Assembly: GCA_900545175.1 (NCBI GenBank)
Contig: UQYF01000009.1
Coordinates: 14,070 to 78,069 of the forward strand
Direction: 5' to 3'
Source of the DNA: an uncultured Eubacteriales bacterium
GTDB taxonomy: Bacteria > Bacillota > Clostridia > Lachnospirales > Lachnospiraceae
Length of the DNA: 64,000 bases
The position numbers were made by a program, and so were the translations under genes. The notes beneath the pieces are model-generated. The model was not told the origin of the DNA and ran no database searches. It worked only from the letters and a program-made list of their open reading frames with translations. Positions 34,912 through 43,607 of this stretch are shown here, piece after piece (position 1 is the first letter of the stretch; each line of letters begins with the position of its first letter).

Positions 34912-35816
34912 TGCCTATTAGAATACAGAATGACTTGCCGGCGAGAGCGGCTCTTGAAGATGAAAATATATTTGTGATGGACGAAAACAGGGCTCTGTCA
35001 CAGGACATAAGGCCGCTTGAGGTGCTGATACTAAATCTTATGCCAATAAAGCAGGACACGGAGCTTCAGCTTCTAAGGGCTTTGTCGAACACACCGCTGC
35101 AGCTTAATATAACATTTTTACAGCTTGAATCACATGTGTCAAAGAATACATCGGCTTCACATCTTAATCAGTTCTATCAGACCTTCAGCGAGATAAAGGA
35201 CAGAAATTTTGATGGGCTTATCATAACAGGCGCTCCGGTTGAACAGATGGAATTTGAGGAAGTCACTTACTGGGATGAGCTTGTAAAAATTATGGACTGG
35301 TCAGACAAGCATGTCACATCAACGCTTCACATATGCTGGGGAGCACAGGCAGGACTGTATCACCATTATGGAATCCGTAAAGAGCTTCTCCCTAAGAAAG
35401 CATTCGGAATCTTTGAACACAAGGTATTAAACCGCAAGGTTCCTCTTGTCCGTGGCTTTGATGATTATTTCTATGCTCCGCACTCACGTCATACGACAGT
35501 GTCTAAGTCTGATATTTTAGCCGATGCAAGACTTCAGATTCTTGCAGAATCGGACGAGGTTGGCGTGTTTATAGTACTTGCGGAGGGCGGAAAGAGAATT
35601 TTTGTGATGGGACATCCTGAGTATGACCGTATCACACTCGATACGGAGTATAAGCGTGACCTCGGAAAAGGCCTTCCGATTGACATGCCATGCAATTATT
35701 ACACAGACGGTGATGCCAGCTCCAGACCGCGCCTGTCATGGAGAGCACATGCCAATAACCTTTATACGAATTGGATCAATTATTATGTGTATCAGGTGAC
35801 ACCGTATATACTGTAA
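34911..35816 (+). CDS. metA: Homoserine O-acyltransferase (MetA family), probably acetyl-specific
   Basis: The 301-residue protein activates homoserine for methionine synthesis. The nucleophile Cys is in HICWGAQAGLYHHYG, with His/Glu in MGHPEYD. In TGAPVEQMEFEEV the position that is Gly in E. coli (succinyl-specific) is Glu. In characterised Bacillus MetA, Glu at this site selects acetyl-CoA. So the product should be O-acetylhomoserine. It is translationally coupled to ligA. Confidence 0.93.
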   Translation: MPIRIQNDLPARAALEDENIFVMDENRALSQDIRPLEVLILNLMPIKQDTELQLLRALSNTPLQLNITFLQLESHVSKNTSASHLNQFYQTFSEIKDRNFDGLIITGAPVEQMEFEEVTYWDELVKIMDWSDKHVTSTLHICWGAQAGLYHHYGIRKELLPKKAFGIFEHKVLNRKVPLVRGFDDYFYAPHSRHTTVSKSDILADARLQILAESDEVGVFIVLAEGGKRIFVMGHPEYDRITLDTEYKRDLGKGLPIDMPCNYYTDGDASSRPRLSWRAHANNLYTNWINYYVYQVTPYIL

Positions 35817-35903
35817 GAAATAGCACAGAAATGGGCGGTTTAGGGCATTTATGGGGTATACAGATGGTATCATATTATATACATTTTCTCATATTTCTAC
35901 GTG

Positions 35904-35917
35904 TTTTCATATGAAAA
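35904..35917. promoter_or_regulatory. 14-bp perfect palindrome in the metA-XRE gap
   Basis: TTTTCATATGAAAA. The 333-bp gap 35817-36149 is AT-rich and otherwise holds only the direct repeats at 36039-36073. Confidence 0.3.
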
Positions 35918-36038
35918 TGGTATAAAAATGGTGTATGAAAATCTTTGTGGTGTACGTCGGGAAATAACTTGATACAGAGCTGTTTCGTGACTTAAATTGC
36001 GAAGAGCTTTACTATGATTTGCAGTGCTTTAATACCAA

Positions 36039-36073
36039 AAAGTGTGTAGTAACAAGATTAAAGTGTGTAGTAA
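36039..36073 (+). promoter_or_regulatory. Two 14-bp direct repeats, 21 bp apart, before an XRE gene
   Basis: AAAGTGTGTAGTAA occurs at 36039-36052 and 36060-36073. The 21-bp period equals two helical turns, so both face the same side of DNA. This is a likely operator for the regulator that follows. Confidence 0.55.
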
Positions 36074-36149
36074 AATTTATACTGGAAATTACATGAAAAA
36101 GCTGTTAAAATGGATTTGTGTTCAGGATGGGATGAATGGAGGAAAAATT

Positions 36150-36422
36150 ATGAGACCTATGTATTTGTCAATCCGACAGGAAGCAACCGGTAAGAGAATA
36201 AAGGAATTACTTCGTGATAATGGGTATTCGGTGAAGGATATTCAGGAGGTCATGGGGTTTGAGAATCCGCAGGCAGTATATAAATGGCTTTCGGGCAAGT
36301 CTCTTCCAAGCCTTGATAATCTGTTGATTTTAAGTAAATTGTTACATACAAGCATCGAAGATATCCTCGTCGTTGACGGGGATATTGTTATTATATCGGG
36401 ACAATATAAACAGATTGCATAA
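36150..36422 (+). CDS. XRE-family transcriptional regulator
   Basis: The 90-residue protein contains a complete helix-turn-helix: TGKRIKELLRDNGYSVKDIQEVMGFENPQAVYKWLSGKSLPSLDNLLILSKLL. I chose ATG 36150 behind GGAGG; the frame is open further upstream but without a ribosome site. It probably binds the direct repeats at 36039-36073, which is inference from position. Confidence 0.8.
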   Translation: MRPMYLSIRQEATGKRIKELLRDNGYSVKDIQEVMGFENPQAVYKWLSGKSLPSLDNLLILSKLLHTSIEDILVVDGDIVIISGQYKQIA

Positions 36423-36456
36423 TTTTTTTCAAGGTGATAAAATACTTGTAAAATTC

Positions 36457-36516
36457 AACACTATGTAATGAAGAGCAAGTGTTCTTACCGATGTCGTGAT
36501 GGCAGTGCATAGTGTT
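36457..36516. repeat. Inverted repeat between XRE gene and FAH-family gene
   Basis: AACACTATG (36457-36465) and CATAGTGTT (36508-36516) pair perfectly. A second small hairpin, GCGGAT/ATCCGC, follows near 36533-36551. Confidence 0.35.
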
Positions 36517-36596
36517 ATAAAAGCTGCAGAGCGGATTATGAATATCCGCTTGATAATTATTTGTGCCGTTAATATGTGGCAGAAATGGAGTTGGTC

Positions 36597-37490
36597 ATGA
36601 AGTTTGTTACATATCTGGATGGAAAAAAGGAACGAGTTGGAGTTATCAATGATGATGAGACATGGGTATACCCGCTGCGCTCACTTGGAATGCCTTACAG
36701 TGACATGCAGGAGGTTATAGAGAAGATGTCGAAGGCGGAGAAAGAGCTTATCGGAATATATAACCGCAAGGATCCGGATGAGATACATGGAGCAGTTCCT
36801 GTTAAGGACGTAGGGCTCTTAGCACCTATTCCAAGACCTAAGCAGGACATCATCTGTCTTGGAATCAACTATATGGAGCATGCTGCAGAGTCGGCGAGAT
36901 ATAAGAAGGAGGCATTTGGCGGTGAAAGGCCATATGCTGTATATTTTTCTAAGAGAGTGAATGAGGCAGTCCAAAACAAAGGCTTTATCGAGGCACATGA
37001 GAATCTTGTTGACAGCCTTGACTATGAGTGTGAGCTTGCCGTCATAATTGGGAAGGACGCAAAGAATGTGTCCGAGGATGATGCCGCAGAGTACATATTC
37101 GGTTATACGATTATCAATGACGTGAGTGCAAGAAATGTGCAGACACGTCATAAGCAGTGGTATTTTGGCAAGAGCCTTGATGGCTTCACGCCGATGGGGC
37201 CATGCATTACTACAGCAGACAGCATAGCGTTTCCGCCTAAGCTTACAATACAGTCGAAGGTTAATGGTGAGCTTCGGCAGAACAGCAATACGGAGCTTCT
37301 GATATTCGATGTGGCGCATGTGATAAGTGAGCTTTCATCCGGAATGACTTTAAAAGCCGGGACTATAATCTCTATGGGAACACCGGCAGGCGTCGGCATG
37401 GGTTTTGAACCACCGCGTTTCCTTAAACCCGGTGATACTGTAGAGTGCATAGTGGAAGGTGTGGGAACACTTGTAAACACAGTAAAATAA
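36597..37490 (+). CDS. Fumarylacetoacetate hydrolase family protein
   Basis: The 297-residue protein has the FAH fold: LGINYMEHAAES, the metal ligands in DYECELAVIIGKDAKNV and NDVSARNVQ, then GKSLDGFTPMGPC and SMGTPAGVG. Bacterial members include acylpyruvate hydrolases, oxaloacetate decarboxylases and hydratases; the substrate here is not predictable. I chose ATG 36597 with TGGAG upstream. It is a single gene followed by a palindromic element. Confidence 0.88.
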   Translation: MKFVTYLDGKKERVGVINDDETWVYPLRSLGMPYSDMQEVIEKMSKAEKELIGIYNRKDPDEIHGAVPVKDVGLLAPIPRPKQDIICLGINYMEHAAESARYKKEAFGGERPYAVYFSKRVNEAVQNKGFIEAHENLVDSLDYECELAVIIGKDAKNVSEDDAAEYIFGYTIINDVSARNVQTRHKQWYFGKSLDGFTPMGPCITTADSIAFPPKLTIQSKVNGELRQNSNTELLIFDVAHVISELSSGMTLKAGTIISMGTPAGVGMGFEPPRFLKPGDTVECIVEGVGTLVNTVK

Positions 37491-37494
37491 TAGC

Positions 37495-37644
37495 ATGTAT
37501 GTATGCTTTGCTTCGATGGCATATGCATAGAAAGTATTTATCAGAGTTCTTAGAATTCTTTACTTCCGACAACGAAGTGATATGTATAAATGTTACTCGT
37601 TATACACTCGTAGACTGAATTGTCATGTTTTGACATCAGAATTT
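37495..37644. repeat. Palindromic-family element B (one arm plus centre)
   Basis: In reverse orientation this matches the left half of the 308-bp element at 47181: ends like CATGTTTTGACATC, then GTTATACACTCG, ATATGTATAAAT, a TCGTTGTC block and AGAGTTCTTAGAA. The second arm is missing. Confidence 0.65.
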
Positions 37645-37683
37645 GTATATAAAAGTCAGATAGTTTTATATTTATAACAAATT

Positions 37684-39210
37684 TTACTTATCCTGCATGA
37701 ATATATATGACACAACGGATGCGGCTATATATGTGCCTCCGCCGATTAGCAGACATGTTATTTCGGGGAGATTTTGTGCGTGGTGAAGTGTAGTATATAT
37801 AGGTATTGTTGCGAAAAAGCATATGATTGAACGTATAACCGGTGCGGCTGCAAGAGTTTTTATTGAGTAGCTGCATCCGGTTAATTTTTTCAGCACCAGC
37901 ATCATATATATGCATACAAAAAGATGGCTGGCTATAAGTCCGTAGCAGTAGCCGTTTATGCCTGCGCGCGGAATGACAAATACAACGAGTGCAAGTCTGA
38001 TGAGCTGGGCGAGCATGCTTGAAATGAACACGGTCACGGTTTTTCCCATGGCATTTAATGCGCTTGACAAAGGCGTGGATAAAAATACGACCGGGCATAT
38101 AAGGCTCATAAGACGGACTTGTGCTATCACAGCTTTGTTATCAAAAATTATACCTCCAAATCCCGCACCGTAGAAGAAAAATCCCGGAATGCACATGATT
38201 CCAAGATTACATGCGAGAGTCAAGGCTAGTTCAAGGCTCCTGTTAAGATGTGAGAGGTTTTTTGTCTGCCATGATTTGGAAATATCAGGAAGAAGTGCCT
38301 GTGCCATGGCATTAGTGAAGGTTGCAGGGAAGAGAACAAGAGGCATTGTCATGCCTGTTAGTACACCGTAGGTGGTAAGTGCCTCCTCCCCGGTCTGACC
38401 GTATGTTACGAGCATCATTGGCAGAAGCACAGCCTCAAAGCTTTGCATAAGATGCAGGCAGAAATGATTGGCAGTTATTGGGAGTGCGAGGCGGTAGTTG
38501 ACGGCGAGCTGGATTATGCCTTCACTCATATAGTAGAGTGGAGCTTTGGAAAGCGCCGCCTCCTCGGTCTTGTATTTATCTTTTAGAAAGATAACAGCGG
38601 CAAGACAGAAGACGGATGATGATATCTCTCCGGCAAGAATGCCGTAAAGGGCAGTGGATGCGTCAGCTAAATTACCGTTTTGTCCGGCTATTCCGACAAA
38701 TGTGAACACGCAGGTTATTCGTATTATCTGCTCGATTACCTGCGCGGTGGCACAGAGCCCATGAAGCTCAAGTCCGATAAAATAGCTTGAAATAACAGAG
38801 TGGATGCATGCGAAAGGAACAGAGTACGCAGCAATGATAAGCAGGCTTCCACATAGGCTGCTGCTCAGAAATATTTTCGAGATAAATGCGGAATTTTTGA
38901 TTATAATTAGGGCAATTATTGCAGATATGACGGTGCAGTAAAGCAAGGTTGCCAAAAAATTGACGTAACCTTTGTCTTTCTTTTTCTGGGCAAGGTATGC
39001 GGCTGTATATTTTGTTACGGCAGTGGACAAGCCACCGACAGCGACAGCCTGACAAAGAACGCAGATAGGCATTACCATCTGGTACAGCCCAATCTGGCTT
39101 GCCGGCATTATTCTTGATATATATATGCGGAATATGAAGCCCATGATACGGCATAGGATGCCTGATATTGTAAAAACCAGAGTTCCCTTTATAATCGTTT
39201 TTGCTGACAT
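37684..39210 (-). CDS. SpoVB/MurJ-like polysaccharide flippase (MOP superfamily)
   Basis: The 508-residue protein has ~14 predicted transmembrane helices. It starts with KTIIKGTLVFTISGILCRIMGFIFRIY and has MPASQIGLYQMVMPI, typical of the SpoVB group. Related proteins move lipid-linked sugars for wall or spore cortex synthesis. TGGAG precedes the ATG. It is divergent from mnmA. A role in sporulation is not proven, because no spo genes are near. Confidence 0.85.
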   Translation of the reverse strand: MSAKTIIKGTLVFTISGILCRIMGFIFRIYISRIMPASQIGLYQMVMPICVLCQAVAVGGLSTAVTKYTAAYLAQKKKDKGYVNFLATLLYCTVISAIIALIIIKNSAFISKIFLSSSLCGSLLIIAAYSVPFACIHSVISSYFIGLELHGLCATAQVIEQIIRITCVFTFVGIAGQNGNLADASTALYGILAGEISSSVFCLAAVIFLKDKYKTEEAALSKAPLYYMSEGIIQLAVNYRLALPITANHFCLHLMQSFEAVLLPMMLVTYGQTGEEALTTYGVLTGMTMPLVLFPATFTNAMAQALLPDISKSWQTKNLSHLNRSLELALTLACNLGIMCIPGFFFYGAGFGGIIFDNKAVIAQVRLMSLICPVVFLSTPLSSALNAMGKTVTVFISSMLAQLIRLALVVFVIPRAGINGYCYGLIASHLFVCIYMMLVLKKLTGCSYSIKTLAAAPVIRSIICFFATIPIYTTLHHAQNLPEITCLLIGGGTYIAASVVSYIFMQDK

Positions 39211-39408
39211 TTTTTCTCCATGGGAGCTGTTTTTAGCATTCTATTCTGTAATGTGGAAAGATATGATTCTTTGGATGAAAAGTATCCGCAGAATTAAACA
39301 GTTGAAAAGAGGGCACGAATAGTTTAATATTTGACATATGTCAGGGACTTTAAAACAGCCCGGATTTAGATGATAATTTTAAAGAATTGATAAAATAAGG
39401 AGCATTTT

Positions 39409-40485
39409 ATGGCAGATACAGTAGTAGTTGGAATGTCGGGAGGTGTTGATTCATCCGTTACGGCATATCTACTGAAGGAACAAGGGTACAATGTTGTCGG
39501 TGTCACAATGCAGATTTGGCAGGATGATAAAGAATCGGAGACGGATTCGTGCTGTGGGATATCAGCCGTTGGTGATGCAAAGCGTGTAGCGGCTAAGCTT
39601 GGGATACCGCACTATGTTATGAATTTCAGGGATGAATTCAAGGAGAAGGTCATAGATTATTTTAACAGGGAGTACCTTGCAGGAAGGACACCTAACCCAT
39701 GTAATGCCTGCAACAGATATATCAAGTGGGAGGCACTTTTGAACAGAGCGCGTTCAATCGGTGCAGATTATGTAGCTACAGGGCATTACGCACGTATAGT
39801 CAAGCTTCCAAACGGACGATATGCGATATCGGCATCGGTTACGGATGCGAAGGATCAGTCCTATGCGCTCTACAATCTGACACAGGAGCAGCTTGCACAT
39901 ACACTTATGCCTTGCGGAGATTATACGAAGCCGCAGATAAGACAGATTGCTTCTAGGATAGGTCTTCTGGTGGCAGATAAACCGGACAGCCAGGAAATAT
40001 GCTTCATTCCGGATGATGACCATGCGGCATACATTGAAAAAGCAACCGGAATTAAGGTTCCGGAGGGAAATTTTGTTGACAAATACGGTAATATACTCGG
40101 CACACACAAAGGTATCACACATTATACAATAGGACAGCGAAGAGGTCTTGGACTTGCGATGGGACATCATGTGTTCGTATCTGAGATAAGACCGGAGACG
40201 AACGAGGTTGTTATAGGAGAGAATGAGGATATTTTCTGTAAAAGCCTTATTGCGGATGATGTTAACTATATGGGAGTGCCAGGTCTTGACAATGTAGACT
40301 GTGTCGGAAAGATACGTTATGCACACAAGGGTGCGCCGTGTCATGTGACACAGCTTGCAGATGGGAGAATCAGGGTCGATTTTGAGACACCACAGCGCGC
40401 TATAACACCGGGGCAGGCTGTTGTGCTTTATGCTGACGGGTATGTGCTCGGAGGAGGAACGATACAGGGAAAGTGTGAAGAGTGA
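39409..40485 (+). CDS. mnmA: tRNA 2-thiouridine(34) synthase
   Basis: The 358-residue enzyme adds sulfur to the wobble uridine of Glu, Gln and Lys tRNAs. The PP-loop is VVVGMSGGVDSSV. The catalytic Cys pair lies in TPNPCNACN and QEICFI. GHYARI and KDQSYALYNL are conserved. AAGGAG precedes the ATG. In the gap upstream (39211-39408) is the 12-bp palindrome TGACATATGTCA but no gene. Confidence 0.96.
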   Translation: MADTVVVGMSGGVDSSVTAYLLKEQGYNVVGVTMQIWQDDKESETDSCCGISAVGDAKRVAAKLGIPHYVMNFRDEFKEKVIDYFNREYLAGRTPNPCNACNRYIKWEALLNRARSIGADYVATGHYARIVKLPNGRYAISASVTDAKDQSYALYNLTQEQLAHTLMPCGDYTKPQIRQIASRIGLLVADKPDSQEICFIPDDDHAAYIEKATGIKVPEGNFVDKYGNILGTHKGITHYTIGQRRGLGLAMGHHVFVSEIRPETNEVVIGENEDIFCKSLIADDVNYMGVPGLDNVDCVGKIRYAHKGAPCHVTQLADGRIRVDFETPQRAITPGQAVVLYADGYVLGGGTIQGKCEE

Positions 40486-40503
40486 GTGTGTCCATGATAC
40501 AGT

Positions 40504-40526
40504 GCATGCTTTGACACAGGAATCTT
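40504..40526. repeat. Terminal fragment of the palindromic family (F)
   Basis: The 23 bases match 21 of 23 with the right end of the 308-bp element (47466-47488), reading GCATGCTTTGACAC then AATCTT. Only one end is clear. Confidence 0.5.
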
Positions 40527-40582
40527 TGTAAATATAAACGAAATTTTTGATAGTATTAAAAGTATTGATATGGAGGATTTGT

Positions 40583-41836
40583 ATGGCATTAAATGATTTT
40601 TTTCCGGATGGAACTATAATAGATAACTGGTTTTACGATATTTCTGTCCCGGCTCTTTGCGAGCTTGGAAAGCAGTATGTCCTTACGCAGTATGGAATAT
40701 TAGATGATGGAAGAGTCTATACACAGAAGATACAGGAGCTTATTGATAAGGCAGCATTAGATGGCGGCGGTGTGATAGTGGTTCCGGCAGGCACATATCT
40801 TACAGGTTCGCTTTTTTTCAGACAGGGCGTTAATCTGTATGTAGGAGAAGGCGGAACGCTAAAGGGCAGTGATGATATATCCGACTATGCAATAAAGGAG
40901 ACGAGAATAGAAGGTGAGACCTGCACATATTTTGCAGCGATGATTAATGTAGATGGCGTGGATGGCTTTACAATGTGCGGGCCCGGCACAATAGACGGAA
41001 ACGGGCTGCGCTCATGGAAAGCATTCTGGCTTAGACGCACATGGAATCCTAAATGTACGAATAAGGATGAACAGCGTCCGAGACTTGTCTATATATCGAA
41101 CAGCAGCAATGTACTTGTCGCAGGGCTGCAGCTTCAGAACGCACATTTCTGGACGAATCACATATACAGATGCAATCATGTAAAATACTTAAACTGCCGT
41201 ATTTTCTCGCCTGCAGCTCCGGTAAAGGCACCGAGCACCGATGCAATAGACATAGACGTGTGCACGGATGTGCTTATAAAGAACTGCCATCTGGAGGTAA
41301 ATGATGACTCGGTAGTACTAAAGGGAGGCAAGGGACCATGGGCTGACACTGCACCTGAGAATGGGACAAATGAGAGAATCATAGTCGAGGATTGTAACTA
41401 CGGCTTCTGCCATGGCTGTCTTACCTGCGGTTCGGAATCGGTCCACAACAGGAATATCATTGTGAGGCGGATTAAGGTTGGAAGCGGAAGCAATCTTCTC
41501 TGGCTTAAGATGCGTCCTGATACACCGCAGCATTATGAGTATATAAGCATGGATAATATTGTGGGAAAAATAACGAACTTTATCAATATCAATCCGTGGA
41601 CGCAGTTCTTTGATTTGAAGGGAAGAGAGGACATTCCGCTGTCCGTCGCCGACCACATTCAGATGAAGAACTGCAAGGTCGAATGTGAGACCTTTTTCAA
41701 TGTGACACCGAACGACGAGCAGTACAGATTATCTGATTTTACCTTTGAGAATCTTGAAATCAAGGCGGAAAACGGAAGCTTTGAATATTGCTGCATAGAG
41801 AATGCAAAGGTTGAAAATGTAAAGATTAATGCATAA
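40583..41836 (+). CDS. GH28 glycosidase (polygalacturonase family), no signal peptide
   Basis: The 417-residue beta-helix protein has all GH28 motifs: STDAIDIDVC (NTD-like), VNDDSVVLKGG (DD), CHGCLTCGSES (GHG-like) and WLKMRPD (RIK-like). It hydrolyses alpha-1,4 galacturonide or rhamnogalacturonide bonds. The N-terminus is not a signal peptide, so it is expected to be cytoplasmic, perhaps an exo-acting enzyme on oligomers. I chose ATG 40583 with GGAGG upstream. It ends at a terminator shared with hisK. Confidence 0.92.
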   Translation: MALNDFFPDGTIIDNWFYDISVPALCELGKQYVLTQYGILDDGRVYTQKIQELIDKAALDGGGVIVVPAGTYLTGSLFFRQGVNLYVGEGGTLKGSDDISDYAIKETRIEGETCTYFAAMINVDGVDGFTMCGPGTIDGNGLRSWKAFWLRRTWNPKCTNKDEQRPRLVYISNSSNVLVAGLQLQNAHFWTNHIYRCNHVKYLNCRIFSPAAPVKAPSTDAIDIDVCTDVLIKNCHLEVNDDSVVLKGGKGPWADTAPENGTNERIIVEDCNYGFCHGCLTCGSESVHNRNIIVRRIKVGSGSNLLWLKMRPDTPQHYEYISMDNIVGKITNFININPWTQFFDLKGREDIPLSVADHIQMKNCKVECETFFNVTPNDEQYRLSDFTFENLEIKAENGSFEYCCIENAKVENVKINA

Positions 41837-41840
41837 AAAC

Positions 41841-41871
41841 GGAGATGGGAAGCTATAGGCTTCTCATCTCC
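41841..41871. terminator. Bidirectional terminator between GH28 and hisK
   Basis: GGAGATGGGAAGC (41841-41853) and GCTTCTCATCTCC (41859-41871) pair with one G-U. T-rich tails occur on both strands. It overlaps the 3' end of hisK. Confidence 0.8.
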
Positions 41872-42677
41872 ATTTTTCTGTTTGTGAACACTGAGTAATA
41901 TTTAAAACCACAGGATAAAAGAATTTCCCTTGCGGTGTCAAAATATCCGCCGACATTTTGAAAAGAATGTGCATCAGAGCCGATGGTGATGATTTCACCG
42001 CCAAGCTCCTTGTATCTTTTTATTATTTCAGGGCATGGATTGGTTCTGTCAAGCCCCTTGCACAGAGGCGAGGTATTAAGCTCAATGCCATGTCCCGCAT
42101 GGATTATTTCTTTTAGTATGCAGTCGATTATATCAATGTGTTTCATATATTCAAAGCGGTAGCTTTTGTCAGGCGAGTAGCGGGTTATGTAATCAAGATG
42201 ACCATACACGTCATAATCGGAATAAGTTCTTACATTGTCATAAGTCAGCAAAAAGTACTCGTTTACGACATCGTCGCTGTTTCTTCCCGCCCAGAATTCG
42301 GGATAATAGGGATCTTTTCCATCAATCTGGTGCGTGGAGCCTATTATAAAGTCAAACGGGACAGAACATGCAACGGCTTGGTTACGCTCCTTAAGATATG
42401 GTATGAGACCGAGTTCAATACCGATTTTTATTTTTATATCACCGGCGTACTTAGTGCACAGTGCGGAAAGCTCCCTGTAATATGCCGCAGTGTCAAAAAT
42501 GAAGGCGGGATTTTCATATTCCGTGGTCTCGGGATAGTCTAAATCCATGTGATCCGTGAAACAGATTTCGGCTAAGCCCTCATTAATGGCGTGTCTGATA
42601 ATATTTTCCGGTTCCTCAGAGGAATCGGAGGAGTAGCGCGTGTGAATATGGTAGTCGCATAGTTTGCTTGTGAGCAT
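41853..42677 (-). CDS. hisK: PHP-type histidinol-phosphatase
   Basis: The 274-residue PHP-domain phosphatase has metal ligands in CDYHIHTRYSSD, FTDHMDLDY, GIELGL, GSTHQIDG and ITIGSDAHSFQNVG. It probably carries out the last phosphatase step of histidine synthesis, although PHP enzymes can have other substrates. GGAGGTG precedes the ATG. No other his genes are near. It has its own promoter. Confidence 0.85.
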   Translation of the reverse strand: MLTSKLCDYHIHTRYSSDSSEEPENIIRHAINEGLAEICFTDHMDLDYPETTEYENPAFIFDTAAYYRELSALCTKYAGDIKIKIGIELGLIPYLKERNQAVACSVPFDFIIGSTHQIDGKDPYYPEFWAGRNSDDVVNEYFLLTYDNVRTYSDYDVYGHLDYITRYSPDKSYRFEYMKHIDIIDCILKEIIHAGHGIELNTSPLCKGLDRTNPCPEIIKRYKELGGEIITIGSDAHSFQNVGGYFDTAREILLSCGFKYYSVFTNRKMEMRSL

Positions 42678-42706
42678 GAAACACCTCCATGGAAATTTTC
42701 AGGATA

Positions 42707-42736
42707 AGTATAAAGCATATAATGAAAAAATGTCAA
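42707..42736 (-). promoter_or_regulatory. Promoter of hisK
   Basis: Minus strand TTGACA (42736-42731), 18-bp spacer, TATACT (42712-42707). Confidence 0.65.
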
Positions 42737-42792
42737 ATTATGTTGAGTTTTATTATCAAAAATAGTATACTTGACCCAGTTGTACAGTTTAG

Positions 42793-43233
42793 CAGACAAA
42801 TCTGTTATCGCTGAATGCTTCAATCGAAGCGGCAAGAGCAGGGGATGCGGGCAGAGGCTTTGCAGTTGTTGCAGGCGAGATTAATAAGCTGGCAAATGCA
42901 TGCAGTGAGGCGAGCAGACAAATCGGCGAGCTTGTCGTCGAGACAAAGCAGGCTGTATCAACCGGAAGGGAGCTTACCGATGCCACGGCAGAGAAGCTCA
43001 ATTCAAGTATTTCGGCATCGAGACATTTTAAGGAGAGTATAGAAGAGATACAAAGCTTTGTGGGTGAGCAGAAGTCTTCAATTGAGCAGATCAATGATCT
43101 GGCACAGCAGCTTTCACAGGTAGTGGAGCAGAATGCGGCTGCCGCATAGGAAAATGCCGCATCCGGCACGGAGCTTGATCAGTGCGCACAGGATTTGAGA
43201 AGTGCCGTCAACAGCTTTACGACAAAAGCATAA
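42793..43233 (+). pseudogene. Methyl-accepting chemotaxis protein remnant
   Basis: The frame encodes only the conserved signalling tip and following helix (NLLSLNASIEAARAGDAGRG, then FAVVAGEINKLA). It begins after an in-frame stop at 42790 with no start, sensor domain or membrane part. A second in-frame TAG at 43147 sits where Gln is expected. After it the typical C-terminus continues to TAA 43231. It is a decayed chemoreceptor. Confidence 0.88.
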
Positions 43234-43273
43234 AGAATGTGCCTTGGCACATTCCTGCATCTGCGGAAAAAAT

Positions 43274-43311
43274 ACAGGGTGCATACTTTACGAATAAAGT
43301 GTGCACCCTGT
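43274..43311 (-). terminator. Terminator of the Cys-rich peptide gene
   Basis: ACAGGGTGCATACTTT and AAAGTGTGCACCCTGT form a 16-bp stem with one G-U and a 6-base loop. On the minus strand it is followed by ATTTTTT. A separate AATGTGCC/GGCACATT palindrome lies at 43236-43253. Confidence 0.8.
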
Positions 43312-43329
43312 CTATATGTTACAGACTAA

Positions 43330-43401
43330 TTAGCATCCGAAGCCGAATAATCTGCAAATTGTATTGAAAAGTTCAGTACAGCCATTAAAATTAAAACACA
43401 T
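43330..43401 (-). CDS. 23-residue Cys-rich hydrophobic peptide
   Basis: The ATG at 43401 has AAAGGAGG nine bases upstream, and a promoter and a strong terminator frame it on the same strand. The peptide begins MCFNFNGC and ends FGFGC. Cys are at positions 2, 8, 16 and 23, with five Phe and one Arg. There is no signal peptide. I know no family for it. It could be a signalling, toxin-like or regulatory peptide. The complete expression signals are the main reason to call it a gene. It is divergent from gap. Confidence 0.65.
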   Translation of the reverse strand: MCFNFNGCTELFNTICRLFGFGC

Positions 43402-43448
43402 ATCTTAAGACCTCCTTTATTTATTTGCCCTTAGCTAAGCACAAACAA

Positions 43449-43477
43449 ATTGTAACAATTTTGTAACAAATGCTCAA
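43449..43477 (-). promoter_or_regulatory. Promoter of the Cys-rich peptide gene, with TTGTAACAA direct repeats
   Basis: Minus strand TTGAGC (43477-43472), 17-bp spacer, TACAAT (43454-43449). TTGTAACAA occurs at 43450-43458 and again at 43461-43469, 11 bp apart, covering the promoter. Confidence 0.6.
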
Positions 43478-43568
43478 TAGGAGGCTGTTTACAGTTTATG
43501 AAATATATGGATATGATACGTTTTACGATATTAAAACGGAAATTTCTCAATTCTTTTATAAATAGGAC

Positions 43569-43597
43569 TTGATATTTTGACACAAATTAGGTAGAAT
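43569..43597 (+). promoter_or_regulatory. Promoter of gap
   Basis: TTGATA (43569-43574), 17-bp spacer, TAGAAT (43592-43597). Confidence 0.6.
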
Positions 43598-43607
43598 ATA
43601 AGCAAGA

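Noticed and set aside
39333..39344. TGACATATGTCA palindrome upstream of mnmA as an operator
   Set aside because: It is short, with no adjacent regulator or clear promoter around it; chance is not excluded.
39754..40344. 196-residue minus-strand open frame inside mnmA
   Set aside because: mnmA is certain on the plus strand; this frame has no ribosome site and a Cys/Arg/Tyr-rich shadow composition.
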